Assembly: GCA_013180625.2 (NCBI GenBank)
Contig: SNVD02004519.1
Location: 141,963-205,962 of the forward strand
Source: Boswellia sacra
Lineage: Eukaryota; Streptophyta; Magnoliopsida; Sapindales; Burseraceae
Reading direction: 5' to 3'
Length of the DNA stretch: 64,000 bases
Translations under genes and position numbers: made by a program
Notes under the pieces: generated by a model
What the model was told of the DNA's origin: nothing
What the model saw: only the letters and a program-made list of their open reading frames with translations
Databases searched by the model: none
In this document: piece after piece, positions 44,640-55,620 of the stretch
Layout of the letters: the number at the start of each line of letters is the position of its first letter
How positions within the stretch are numbered: the stretch's first letter is position 1

Positions 44640-45730
44640 GTTAGGGGAAGATCAGCAAGGTAAAAAACTGATCCTGTGAATTTATTATCCTGTAGGTACC
44701 TATAAATACATCGTAAAAAACATATGGAGCTCAGCATAGTTGGAAACTATAAAAAGACATTGAATCGATGCACAGGAAAATTTTAAGTTAAAAGCTCACA
44801 GTCCAGAAAGATTTTTCAGTGATCCAACAGAGCTCGAGAGATCTCCAGTGAAGTTATTGTATGATAGATCTCTATAACAGGAAAAAAAACCATATATTCT
44901 ATAGGAGCTTGTTGAAAGTCTAAATTCTTCACAATCAATGAAGAAGACTCGCAATTGTGCCTTAGTTTCCCTCAGTTCAATAATAAATACACGAACAAAC
45001 TGGAAGGGGGAAATAAAAAAGCATACAGCTCTTTCAGATTATGCAGGTCAGAAAACACGTCGCCTATAGGTCCAGAAAGTAAATTATGGCTCTGATTTCT
45101 GCCAAAAAAAAAGATTATTAGCTCATAAAGGAATAATAATAAACCAAAAACTTGTGAAATTTAGTCCTGGCGGGATAAGCAACTCACAGATGTCTTAGAT
45201 GTTTCAAGTTAGGTAAAGAGTGTGGAATACTTTGGCTCAAGTTGTTGCATGCCATATTTCTGCGAAGAAGATAAAACAAGAATCAACACGTTTGATTTAG
45301 CAAAAGAAGCCTATAAATGGTAGTCGATCACAACATACAAGTACTTACATGTGTGTAGCAATAGGAGGCAAGTCATATGGAATTTCGCCAAAATATAATT
45401 GGAGCTAACATCCCTATTAGCATAAAACCAGAGTGAAGAACTGAAGCATAACGCAAGAGCTAATAAGATTAATACAGCAAATGACTCACAAGTGCTTCAA
45501 GCCATGGAGATTATAGAGCTTCCCTCCAAGATAGCCCCTGAGGTTTAACCCATTAAGTTTACTGCATAATTTAGAGAACAAATTAGAACTTGCCAATGTC
45601 ATACCACTTACGTAAAATTAAGTTAATCTCACATAGTAGTTGAATCAGATAGGGAGTATAGTGCATTATAGGTATATCACGGATGAACCAGAGCAAGACA
45701 CTCCTGTCCAAGATTCCCCGCATGGATCCC
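44640..45730 (-). pseudogene. STRUBBELIG-RECEPTOR-FAMILY-like LRR gene fragment (captured)
   Basis: Seven small exons, five of them single LRR units of 24 codons separated by short introns. From high coordinate: 'GDPCGESWTGVSCSGSSV' (45676-45730, cut by element D), 'GLNLRGYLGGKLYNLHGL' (about 45500-45565), 'DVSSNYI' then shifted 'FGEIPYDLPPIATHM' (about 45352-45412), 'NMACNNLSQSIPHSLPNL' (45188-45260), 'LLSGPIGDVFSDLHNLKEL' (45029-45100), 'DLSYNNFTGDLSSSVGSLKN' (44798-44870) and 'YLQDNKFTGSVFYLADLPL' (44640-44700). The exon pattern and the GDPCGESW motif are those of SRF genes. Signal peptide, transmembrane and kinase regions are missing. Confidence 0.8.
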
Positions 45731-47258
45731 TGACACATCCGAAAAAGGATTGTCTCCCAAGTATAGGAGTGTCAAAGTAATAAAACCCGGTGAGACCGGG
45801 GTCGATCCACGAAGAAGGAAATTTAAGCGTTACGAATTATAAGATAAGCAAATGTGATATAGATGATTCAAAGAAATAACAAGAGAATATCAATAAATAT
45901 GTAAGATGGTAGGTGGTATTACCGACCATTCAAATATAAAACAAAAAGCAAGAGGAGGTAAAACCATCCATGGAAATAGGTGGTATAACCAACCATAGTA
46001 AATTAAAGAACAATTTCATAAGGTGGTAGAACCTACCATAGTAAATAAAATAAAAAGTTCATAAACAATAGAATAATTAAAATACAAGAGGAATTAACAC
46101 AATAACAATGAAGGCTAAGGTTAGGGGATCCGCCCTTGATATTTCAAATAAGGATAATTAACCCATTTTAGTTATATGAATTATATTTGTTTCATTACCA
46201 ATATTTATACCACTTCTTGTAAATGGGTTCAAGCATCCAATGTGCCAATCATCATATGTCTACAACAAATCAAGGTTCCTAACTAGATTCGTGTCGGTAA
46301 GGAAGAACCATACATCATCTAGAAAGGATCCAAGCATTTGATGTGCCAAGGATTGTCGACAATGGATCAAGACCTCCACTTTACGAGTGGTGTCAAGATT
46401 GATTAAGAAATTAAATATAAATCATATTGAATAAACATTATAAGATTAAGATTATTAAGCACATATTAAGGGTTAGAGAATCCTTATTCTCATATCAAGG
46501 GTTTCACCCTTTCACCTTAGCAAAAGAGAAATTAGAAGAACATTATAATAGAAAGAAAATAAAATGCAAGAAAAAGGAAATTCATTAATAACATAAACAC
46601 ACAAAACACAATACAAGATCCTAGCCAAAGCCAAAATGTTCCAGCCAAGGCCAAGATGCCCTAATGGGTCACAAGGCACCTCTATTTATAGATACATCCA
46701 GGGGCAAACTTGTCAAATTACAAGGGCATAATTGTCAAATATTAGTTGTAAATATCTTTGACAATTGGGATCATTAGGCACCGACTTTGACCATCAATTT
46801 TGACATCGAAATGTTGTGAATTTTAATCACATGTATTCATCAAAGTTGTAGATATTTCTCTCAGCTTTCTAGAACATATTGATTTGCACAATTTGGATAC
46901 GTATTTTGAGAGATACGGTCCAAATACTGAGGCCTGGTCAGACTGGGCCGAGACTGTAGATGGGTTCATTTCAAGCCCAATTTTGGTCTACTAAGAGCCC
47001 GAATTTGATGATACTTGTGAAATGCAATCTTGTAGAAAATTGAATCAGCTTTCTAAAACATTAAGCTTTGCACCATTCTGATCTATAAATAGAAAGTTAT
47101 GCCCATTTTACCGAACCTGTAACAAAATCAAAATTAAGAGGAATTAATTCAAAGATACAAATGCTACAAATATGCTTAAGTTGAGGAATTTAATGACACT
47201 ATTAATGCAATATGATGAACTAAACTCTTATTAAACATGCATATTTAAGTGTTCATCA
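45731..47258 (-). repeat. Athila 3' LTR (element D)
   Basis: 1528 bp, reading TGATGAACAC at 47258 to GGATGTGTCA at 45731. Closer to the LTRs of B than to its own partner in the region around 45840-45960, where the partner has deletions. Confidence 0.93.
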
Positions 47259-48592
47259 CACCCCCCAACTAGCTTATTGCTAGTCCCTAGCAATTAAAGC
47301 GTTATTATTTAGAAGTGATTTATAGAATTTTACATCCAAGGTGGTCATTATTGCACTCTCCTTGATTTTATCCAAATAAACAAATTCTCAACCAATTATT
47401 ATTATTATTATTATTATTATTTTTTATGACTCATGAACCCTTCAGTCAAGATATCAATAAACCTCCTTTTTGTGCTCAGTCAACACATGACTATGGGGCT
47501 TATTAGAAAGAAGCCATATCGGTTCTAATATTTGTTAAGGCTAACAACTTTAGGTAGGGGACATTCATTTATTTTATATATATATGTGTTTTTTTTTTTT
47601 GAAAGAATGCATCTTTAACCCATGTAGCGAGCCTTAGGCTAATGGCTCCCAGACCAGTTGGCCTTAGGGCATTAGGTGTTAAGACACCCCTTCGAGCTTA
47701 ACGACTCGGGTTGCCGATGCTTTATTTTTGCTTAGAAACTTGTGGATAGTGCAATGTTCAATCCCATTAAGCTTTCTCCTTAATCCATGTAGCGAGCTTT
47801 GGGCCAATAGCTCCCAAACCAGTTGGTCTTAGGGTATTAGGTGTTAAGGCACCCCTCGGGCTTAATTGCTCGAATTAAGGAGGCTACGAGACCAAACTTT
47901 ATCCACAATTGCTATTTTTTTCTCTTTTTTTTTTGCTTTTTTTTTAACTTTCCCCTTCCTTTGTGTTGTTATCCTAAACAAAACAAAAGAACTCAAATAT
48001 TACAACATTTCATTTTGCCACCCACAATCATGCATCAAGGTATGTGTGTGTGTGTGAAGAAAGGCTCATGAATACTTGCTTAATGAGTACATAAGCACAC
48101 AATTTTTTTTTTAAATGATAAGGTTGTGAGAGTTCATAGATTTGAATAATTCAAAGTGAAATGAATAAGACCTCCTTGTTATAAAATTCAAAAATCAAGT
48201 CTAAATAATATCAAGTTAGCTAAAATGAGTTCATAAGATCAAAATAAAATGACAAATTGGTTAGAATGGGATTCAAGAGTTCAAACTGGCCCTCCATACT
48301 CTGCCATTCCTAACCCAGAATGCGTCTCAAGAGGATTTGAACTCCTTACACTGCACTCTGAATCTAATTACTAACTCGCTTTTTTTTTTTTGCAAGAAAA
48401 AATAAAATTTCAAGACACACTTATGTCTACTATCCTTCCCCCCAACCAAATGAAACATTGTCCTCAATGTTTAAATGTAGAGAGATAAAGTATAGGAGAC
48501 ATTACCTGAAGCTTCTGTTATTCAAGAGAGATGACCTGAAAGACTCATAAAATAACATGCTAAAAATAAAATAAAATAAAAGACAAAAAAAA
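47259..48592 (-). other. 3' non-coding region of element D with polypurine tract
   Basis: Polypurine tract (minus strand aagctagttggggggtg, 47259-47275) directly before the LTR. The duplicated ~100-bp motif of element B is present at about 47620-47715 and 47775-47880. An (ATT)n run lies at 47395-47422. No gene. Confidence 0.7.
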
Positions 48593-49243
48593 TTACAAAC
48601 GGAGATTCAGATCCAATTTGCACTTTTTGTTTTGCCCTCCTGCCCAATTAATTTGAGTACTAGCTGGGTCAGGTTCATACTCAACTTCTTGTAATTTGTC
48701 AAGTAACTCACCAGCAGAAGTGGCAGAAACAAGGATCTTTCTCACCCAATGTGGGATAAAATTTTGTTCTACAGCTGCATCAACAAAACTTATTGAAGGA
48801 TCAAAGAAATTCTTAACATTCAACAAACCTATGGGTTTTTGATGGAGATTCAGTTGGGCCCAAGAGGCAATTTGAAAAATTTCTTCAAGAGTGCCAAAGC
48901 CACCTGGTAAAGCAATAAAGGCATCTGAATTGATGAGCATATGTGCCATGCGTTCATGCATAGAGGAGACCTGTAACTCCTTCCCAACCGTTTTTCCAAC
49001 AATGCTTTCTACAGCCAAAGCTTTAGGAATAACTCCTAAAACTTGAGTACCTCCTACATGTGCAGCTGTTGACACACAACCCATTAACCCGAGGCTACCT
49101 CCCCCATAAACCACATGAATCTTTCTTTCAGCCAGTAGCCTACCAAGATAATTCGCTACTTCTACGAACTCTTCACTTTTACCTGGTCGAGATCCACAGA
49201 ATACACATATCCTTTGGATTCGACGTTTTGAAGTTCCCTCCAT
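48593..49243 (-). CDS. LOG-like phosphoribohydrolase carried by an Athila element (open)
   Basis: Intact 216-codon frame, the normal length of plant LOG enzymes, which convert cytokinin riboside 5'-monophosphates to free-base cytokinins in one step. Motifs: 'RICVFCGSRPGKSEEF' (about residues 10-25), 'VVYGGGSLGLMG' (44-55), 'VLGVIPKAL', 'SSMHERMAHM' (94-103), and the family hallmark 'ALPGGFGTLEE' (111-121) with the catalytic Arg and Glu positions present. Residue after the Arg is Met where classical LOGs have Lys (MHxRK). C-terminus is a charged 'NKKCKLDLNLRL'. No introns, whereas plant LOG genes usually have several. It lies between ORF-X and the polypurine tract. Expression from its own TATA-like box or from LTR readthrough is possible but not shown. 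Confidence 0.88.
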   Translation of the reverse strand: MEGTSKRRIQRICVFCGSRPGKSEEFVEVANYLGRLLAERKIHVVYGGGSLGLMGCVSTAAHVGGTQVLGVIPKALAVESIVGKTVGKELQVSSMHERMAHMLINSDAFIALPGGFGTLEEIFQIASWAQLNLHQKPIGLLNVKNFFDPSISFVDAAVEQNFIPHWVRKILVSATSAGELLDKLQEVEYEPDPASTQINWAGGQNKKCKLDLNLRL

Positions 49244-49290
49244 GTCTATGTAACTCTCTAACTATGTGTGAAGAAGAGAACAAGACATGT

Positions 49291-49301
49291 GGTATTTATG
49301 G
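49291..49301 (-). promoter_or_regulatory. TATA-like box upstream of LOG (copy D)
   Basis: Minus-strand CCATAAATACC, about 50 bp before the ATG, identical to copy B. The leader between it and the ATG is conserved too. Confidence 0.4.
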
Positions 49302-49558
49302 AGTGCAAAAAGGTATGCTAATGATGATATCTATCTAGGTAGCTCGATTGTTTGTTGAAAAAGTTGACAATAATGCACAAAAATTCAAAAGATGATGAAA
49401 TAAGACACCATAAGTCAAACAAAAGATACAAATTCAAAAATGACAGCTATGAGGTATTAAAATTCAAAAGTGATGGCACGTATGCATATGTACAGGTAGT
49501 TGTGACTGTGGCTCACATCTTCCTTTGGTTTTACGTCCAGAAACGGCTTAAACATCTT

Positions 49559-50110
49559 CTATGAGTTGGGGATATGCTTCCCATCCAGTTTTCTTATAAA
49601 CTGGCAAACAGGGTCGTTTTGAGTCAGATTCCCAAGACTATAGCGTTCCTGCTCATCTCGGAATTGTTTCCACAAGTTAAAAATTTCACGCTGCACAAGT
49701 CCACAAGAATGCGTCTGAAGAGTCACTCGGATATCATCCAAGGACTCCTTACTCAGTCCATCCTTGATGAACTGTAGCTTATCCTCTCGTTTGTTAGACA
49801 AATATCCCAAGGAGCGGCAACGCTGGTTACAAGTCCATCTTGCACATCTTGGACAAACTTGTAACATTTTCGCTCTTCGCTTTTTGGCATAAGAGCTTTT
49901 TCCCAAACCTGGCATATAGGAAACAAGATTATCTAAAAACTCACAAGAGAATCAAACCTTGGCTTCAATTAACCATCTTAAATCAGCAGGAATACCCTTA
50001 CGCATTAACAACAACCTTAGTCTTTCTTCACGAGCTTTATAAATTTTAAGCAAATCATTTTGAGGAAGAGAGGAAAAATGTTTGTGCAATTTTGAGAGAA
50101 TGGTATCCAT
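49559..50110 (-). pseudogene. ORF-X (copy D), one nonsense codon
   Basis: Starts MDTILSKLHKHFSSLPQNDL at 50110 and stays in one frame to the stop at 49559 (ending DGKHIPNS), except for one TGA where B and C have CGA (IEAKV-stop-FSCEF, about 49956). The distal part, from MPGLGKSSYAKKRRAKMLQ, contains CPRCARWTCNQRC and the charged helix region 'REIFNLWKQFRDEQERYSLG'. Two of three copies keep the four cysteines. Comparison of B, C and D supports a real ancestral protein of about 183 residues. Function unknown; see copy B. Confidence 0.72.
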
Positions 50111-50236
50111 GTGAAGAAAATGAGAGAGAAGAAAAAAAATGGATGCAAGGTGAGCAACAGTTTTTAGGGAACTGAAAAACCGACTTTAAATGTCACGGAG
50201 TACCGTATTCGCCACTTGACCGGGAAAAATCAATCC

Positions 50237-52292
50237 TTAAAAAGGATCGATTAAAGAAATGGACTCTTCGTTTTGGGCAAAATTTTCAAAGAATGGTTTT
50301 AACCGTTGTCCATTAACTTTAAACACATTACCATTCTTTGGGTTCTCAATTTCAACTGCTCCATGAGGAAAAACAATTTTAACAATGAAAGGCCCAGTCC
50401 AACGAGACCGAAGTTTACCAGGAAACAAATGCAATCTTGAATCATACAAAAGAACTTTTTGTGAAGGTTCAAAATATTTTCTAGCAATGGATTTGTCATG
50501 AAAAACCTTCATTTTTTTTCTTTGTAGATTTTAGAATTTTCATAAGCCTCATTCCTGATTTTTTCAAGTTCACTCAGTTGGAGTTTACGTAACTTGCAAA
50601 CGTCATTCAAAATTTGTATTAAATGTTTTAATGGCCCAATAAGCTTTACGCTCGATTTCCACAGGCAAGTGACAAAGTTTTCCATAAACTAATCTATAAG
50701 GAGACATTTCCAATGATGTTTTTGAAAGCTTCTTGTCAGCCCAAAGTGCATCGTTAAGTCTTAAAGACCAATCTTTACGATTTGGGTTAACCGTTTTTTC
50801 TAAGATTTGTTTTATCTCCCTATTAGCTAATTCAACTTGTCCACTTGTTTGTGGGTGATAAGGTATAGAAATTTTATGGGTTATTCCATATTTCTTCATT
50901 AAAGTTTCAAATGGTTTGTTACAAATGTGTACCCCCATCACTAATAATGGCTCGAGGAATTCCAAATCTACTCAAGATATTCTCCTTCAAGAATTTGACA
51001 ACTGTTTTGTGATCATTGTTTCGACATGGAATTGCCTCGACCCATTTTGAAACATAGTCCACTGCAACAACGATATACACAAAACCAAATGACGGTGGAA
51101 AGGGTCCCATAAAATCAATACCCCAACAATCAAAGATTTCAACAACAAGAATGGGATTTAAAGGCATCATGTTTCTTTTTGAAATGGATCCCAATTTTTG
51201 ACAATTTTCACACGTTTTGCAAAATGCATGTGCATCTTTAAATAAGGTGGGCCAATAAAATCCACATTGCAAGATTTTAGCAGCTGTTTTTCTAGATGAA
51301 AAATGTCCTCCACATGCTTCGGAATGACAAAAGTTAATGACACTACTTACCTCATTGTCGGGTATGCATCTTCTTATTATTTGATCCGGACAATATTTGA
51401 AAAGATACGGATCATCCCAGTAAAAATTTTTCACCTCGGTTAAAAATTTTCTTTTGTCTTGAGCATTCCAATGAGGTGGCATTTTCCCTGTCGCAAGAAA
51501 ATTTACAATATTAGCAAACCAAGGTACAATAGCAACGGAAAATAAAAATTCATCAGGAAAAGAATCATTGATAGGTGAAGTTTCAATTAATGTCTCTGTC
51601 GTTAGTCTTGAAAGATGGTCAGCAACGACATTTTCGGCTCCTTTCTTATCCTTTATTGTGATGTTGAATTCTTGGAGCAATAAGATCCACCGTATCAATC
51701 TAGGTTTTGCATCCTGTTTAGACATTAAATATCTCACAGCTGCATGGTCAGTGTAAACAATTGTGGGAGAACCAATTAAATAAGAACGAAATTTGTCAAA
51801 TGCAAATACTACTGCAAGTAGTTCCTTTTCAGTTGTTGTGTAATTCATTTAGGCATCATTTAAACTTGCATAGTATATGACATAAGGCTTACCTTCTTTT
51901 CTTTGTCCTAAGACAGCACCAACGGCATAGTCACTTGCATCACACATCAATTCAAAAGGCAAGGACCAATCATGAGATTGCATAATTGGAGCAGTTGTTA
52001 AAAGTCCAATTAATTTATCAAAGGCATTTTGACATTCTTGAGTCCATTCAAAAGAAGTGTCTTTTATTAAGAGGTTACAAAGAGGTTTAGATATAGCACT
52101 AAAATTTCTTATGAACCTCCTATAAAATCCAGCATGTCCTAAAATTGAACGAACCTCTTTAACTGTTTTTGGTGGAGGCAGATGGGAAATTAATTCCACT
52201 TTTGCTTTGTCCACCTCAATTCCCTTGGAAGACACCACATGACCTAAGGAAATTCCCGAAGTGACCATATAATGACATTTTTCCCAATTCAA
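50237..52292 (-). pseudogene. Athila RNase H and integrase (element D)
   Basis: RNase H opens with 'ELMCDASDYAVGAVLGQRKE' and '[17 protein letters not shown]'; an in-frame stop (LNDA-stop-MNY, 51849) and a two-residue loss (YASLNDA) break it. Integrase has the zinc-binding region ([15 protein letters not shown] ... CKTCENCQ), first catalytic Asp in '[14 protein letters not shown]', second in 'IISDGGTHL', and the end '[20 protein letters not shown]'. Frames change at about 50930 and 50515-50603. Domain order and length are normal for Athila, but the product is not translatable as one protein. Confidence 0.87.
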
Positions 52293-52306
52293 AATAAGAC
52301 CTTTTT

Positions 52307-53098
52307 CTACACACCTTTTAGGACTTTTTTTAAATTTTCAAGACAATTATCAAAAGAGTTTCCAAAGACAGTTAAATCATCCATGAAAACTTCTAAACAA
52401 TGCTCGACCATGTCACAAAAAATGCTTAGCATGCATCTTTGAAAAGTAGCTGGAGCATTACAAAGTCCAAAAGGCATTCTCCTAAATGCAAAAGTGCAGA
52501 AGGGGCACGTGAATGTGGTCTTTTCTTGGTCTTCAAGTGCAATGGGAATTTGATAGTAGCCTGAGTATCCATCAAGAAAGCAGTAGTAGGGGTTTCCTGC
52601 TACTCTTTCAAGAATTTGGTCAAGGAAAGGTAAGGGAAAATGGTCTTTTCTAGTGACAGCATTTAATTTTCTATAATCAATGCACATCCTCCAACTAGAC
52701 GAGACACGAGTTGGCAATAATTCCTCCTTTTCATTTTTAACAACTGTAATGCCAGATTTTTTAGGTACTACTTGTGTAGGGCTTACCCATTTACTATCAG
52801 AAATAGGATAGATAATTTCCACATCAAGTAGTTTGAGAACTTCAGCCCTAATGACCTCTTTCATGTGTGGATTTAATCTCCTTTGAGGTTGTTGAGATGT
52901 TTTGGCATTTTCCTCTAAATGTATTCTATGTGTGCAAATTAAAGGGTTAATGCCTTTTATATCTTTTAAAGTCCACCCAATTGCATTTTTATGCCTTTTA
53001 AGCACTTCTATCAACTTACCTTGTTGCTCGCATGTGAGGGATGAAGAAATTACCACCGGATATATCTGATTCTCCCTAAGATATGCATATTTCAGTCC
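52307..53098 (-). pseudogene. Athila reverse transcriptase (element D), cut by solo LTR
   Basis: All RT blocks are visible: 'WVSPTQVVPKKSGITVV', 'SSWRMCIDYRKLNAVT', 'FLDGYSGYYQIPIALED', 'FAFRRMPFGLCNAPATFQRC' and the catalytic 'LEVFMDDLTVFGNSFDN'. The start of the coding block is separated from the upstream linker by the copia solo LTR at 53099. A frameshift after 'ENLKKVLKG' (about 52300) separates it from the RNase H frame. Confidence 0.87.
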
Positions 53099-54747
53099 TG
53101 TTGACCCAGGTATGACAACCCAAGAGGGGGGGTGAATTGAGTTTTATTTATCAAAACGAATTTATAAAACTTTTCTTGAAAGATAAAAATTATTTCACTT
53201 TTTCTTTTGAGAATAGAAGTGAAGAAGATGAAAATAGAAGTTATCTAAGATGCAATCAAGAGAATAGCAATAATCAATAATCTCAAGTGCAAGTAAATGT
53301 AAAGAGTATAGGGATAGAGAGAGTGCAAACTCAATTTACGTGGTTCGGCAAACCTTGCCTACGTCCACGGGCTCCTAGCTCCTCCACAAGCTAGGCTTTC
53401 CACTAAGTTGTAGAATACTTTACAACTTTCTTGATGAACAACTTCACCAAGACTTTTTTTCTTCAACTCTTGATAACACCACACCAAGAGTTCTTCTTGA
53501 TGAACAACCTCACCAAGGAAAGAGGTCTCTCAAGGATATCTTTTATCCTTTACAAGAAGATCTCACTCTCACACAATATAAGAACAAAGAAAAGTTTTTA
53601 CAACAAAAGTACAACTCTCTTCAAAGAGTAGATAAAGAATATAAAAGCTCTCTAGACTTGATATTTCTCTTGTTTTTTTTGCTTGATAAATGCTTCTCTT
53701 GCTCTTGTTGAATGCATAGGAGAATGGCTCCTTTTATAGGCAAATGAGATGAACTTAATCAAGTGAAGACACCATCTCCAAATTTTCTGCCCACCATAAA
53801 AACCGTAATCTTGTCTGCCATTTTTGTCAATGTTCCGTTTGAAATTTGAAAATATGTAAAACATAAAAGATCTTCACATTTGAATAAGCTTTCCAACTCA
53901 TCAAGAACCAAGTCATTTGGATATCTGTAGCTCAAGATATGGCCAAAACACCATTCGGTGCTCAAGTGACTTGATTTTTCTTCCATGTGTCTGTCCACTG
54001 ACTTGAATGATAATTCTGTCAGCCTTCCATTTGAAATTTGAATTTCTTCAAACATAAAAGATCTTCATATTTGAATAAGCTTTCCAAAACATTAAGAATC
54101 AAAGCAATTGGATATCTTTATCTTAAGATATGGCCAAAACACCATTCGGTGCTTATGTGAGTTGATTTTTCTTCTCTGTGTCAGTCCACCAAATTGCATG
54201 TCAATTATATCAGTCTTCCATTTGAAATTTGAATTTCTTCAAAACATATAAAATGTGCCCCATTAAGTCATCTTTCTAATGCCGCAAGAATCAAGTCATT
54301 TTGATTTTTCTAGCTCAAGATATGTCCAAAAGAGTATTCGGTGCTCATGTCAGCTGCTTCCATTTGTCTTTCACTTTGCATGATGATTTGGACGATCTTG
54401 CTCTTAAAATTTGAATTTCTTTAAAACATATGAAATGTTATAAATTGAGTAAGTTTTCCAAAGGCTCAAGAATCACATTATTTTGACATTTGTAGAGAAA
54501 TATATGACAAATTGATAGAACATTGCTCATATATCACATTCCTTGAATCAAACCTTGTACTTAAACTTTGATGCCTTTAACATGTAGTCTTCTCCTAAGC
54601 TTCAACACTTCATTTTATAAACCCCTTCTTGATTTTATAATTATTTCAATAATCTTATTCTTGCACATAAATAAATATATTAGTAAATCTCAATGAATCA
54701 CTGTGTATTGTTATCATCAAAATTATCATATAGCCTTAGGGCTAACA
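53099..54747 (-). mobile_element. solo LTR of a Sirevirus-like copia element
   Basis: 1649 bp bounded TGTTAGCCC (54747 inward) to GTCAACA (53099), flanked by 5-bp repeats with one mismatch (agtcc, 53094-53098; attcc, 54748-54752). Element A at about 1750-1770 shows the uninterrupted target (cagtccttcagg). It holds four ~190-bp tandem units in the U3 part (starting near 53829, 54028, 54218 and 54403). There are also about two 65-bp units at 53428-53540, against six in the related LTR at 59281-61236. A solo LTR arises by LTR-LTR recombination that removes the interior. Confidence 0.92.
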
Positions 54748-55620
54748 ATTCCTTCAGGTAAGGGCTTCAATTCTAGCTTGGGAGCTTCACCTTCCTTGCT
54801 TTCATTCATTTGCCCCAATTCTTCAAATCTTGATTTTGAGCCTTTTTTCATCACCTGTGCACAATCCAATAAAGAACATATATCAGAAAGATCAGACTCT
54901 AGTTCCATGCTTGATTCTAATGAATTCACAAGACAAGTTTTCAAAGGGTCAGAAGAACTCCCTTTTTGGATGTGATCTTCCACAATGATTCAATTACATT
55001 GGCTTCATCAACTTCATCATCTTCTTCATTTGATTGTTTGCACATCTTTGAAAACATTAAGTTCCAATGTCATGTTCCCAAAAGATAGCTTCATGACTCC
55101 ATTCCTGCAATTAATCAAAGCATTAGAGGTAGCTAGAAATGGACGCCCTAAAATGATAGGAATTGAATTACATACTTCCACTAGTTGTGTGTCCAAGACA
55201 ATAAAATCCACTGGGTAAATGAATTTATCGACTTGAACTAACACATCTTCTACTACTCTCTTGGTACTTTAATTGATCTATCAGCAAGCAAAAGAGTCAC
55301 AGAAGTCGGTTTTAACTCACCTAAATTGAGTTTCTGAAAAATCGAATATGGAAGCAAATTCACACTAGCACCAAGATCAAGTAAAGCTTGTTCAATTTTA
55401 TGCTCTCCAATAACACATGAAATTGTAGGACAACCTGGATCCTTATATTTCACTGTATTATTATTTTGAAGAATAGCACTTACTTGCTCGACTAGAAAGG
55501 CCTTCTTTTTCACATTTAGTTTTCTTTTTACAGTGCACAATTCTTTCAAAAATTTTGCATAAGAAGGTACCTGTTTGATCACATCAAGCAAGGGAATGTT
55601 GACCTTTACCTGTTTGAAAA
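54748..55620 (-). pseudogene. Athila protease and pre-RT linker (element D)
   Basis: Protease region reads 'VEQVSAILQNNNTVKYKD', 'ALLDLGASVNLLPYSIF' (intact D-L-G-A-S active site), then after a 1-bp shift near 55250 'VCNSIPIILGRPFLATSNAL'. The linker 'MEDHIQKGSSSDPLKTC' ... 'EAPKLELKPLPEGI' runs into the solo LTR. The protease active site is well preserved, but the reading frame is broken. Confidence 0.83.

Larger units (their letters stand above)
41403..45730 (+). mobile_element. Pack-CACTA candidate carrying two host-gene fragments
   Basis: Starts with the CACTA terminus CACTACAAGAAAAATG, preceded by att, and a subterminal repeat array (to about 41640). Inward lie exon-intron pieces of two unrelated host genes, both on the minus strand: a DAWDLE-type FHA gene and a STRUBBELIG-family LRR kinase gene. 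No CACTA transposase is present. The right terminus is not in the window because Athila element D begins at 45731 inside an SRF exon. Introns are retained, so capture was at DNA level. The alternative is a CACTA end that happens to abut pseudogenes. Confidence 0.55.

Noticed and set aside
18381..49243. Three LOG copies as an ordinary host tandem gene cluster
   Set aside because: Each copy lies at the same internal position between ORF-X and the LTR/polypurine region of an Athila element, with element sequence conserved on both sides.
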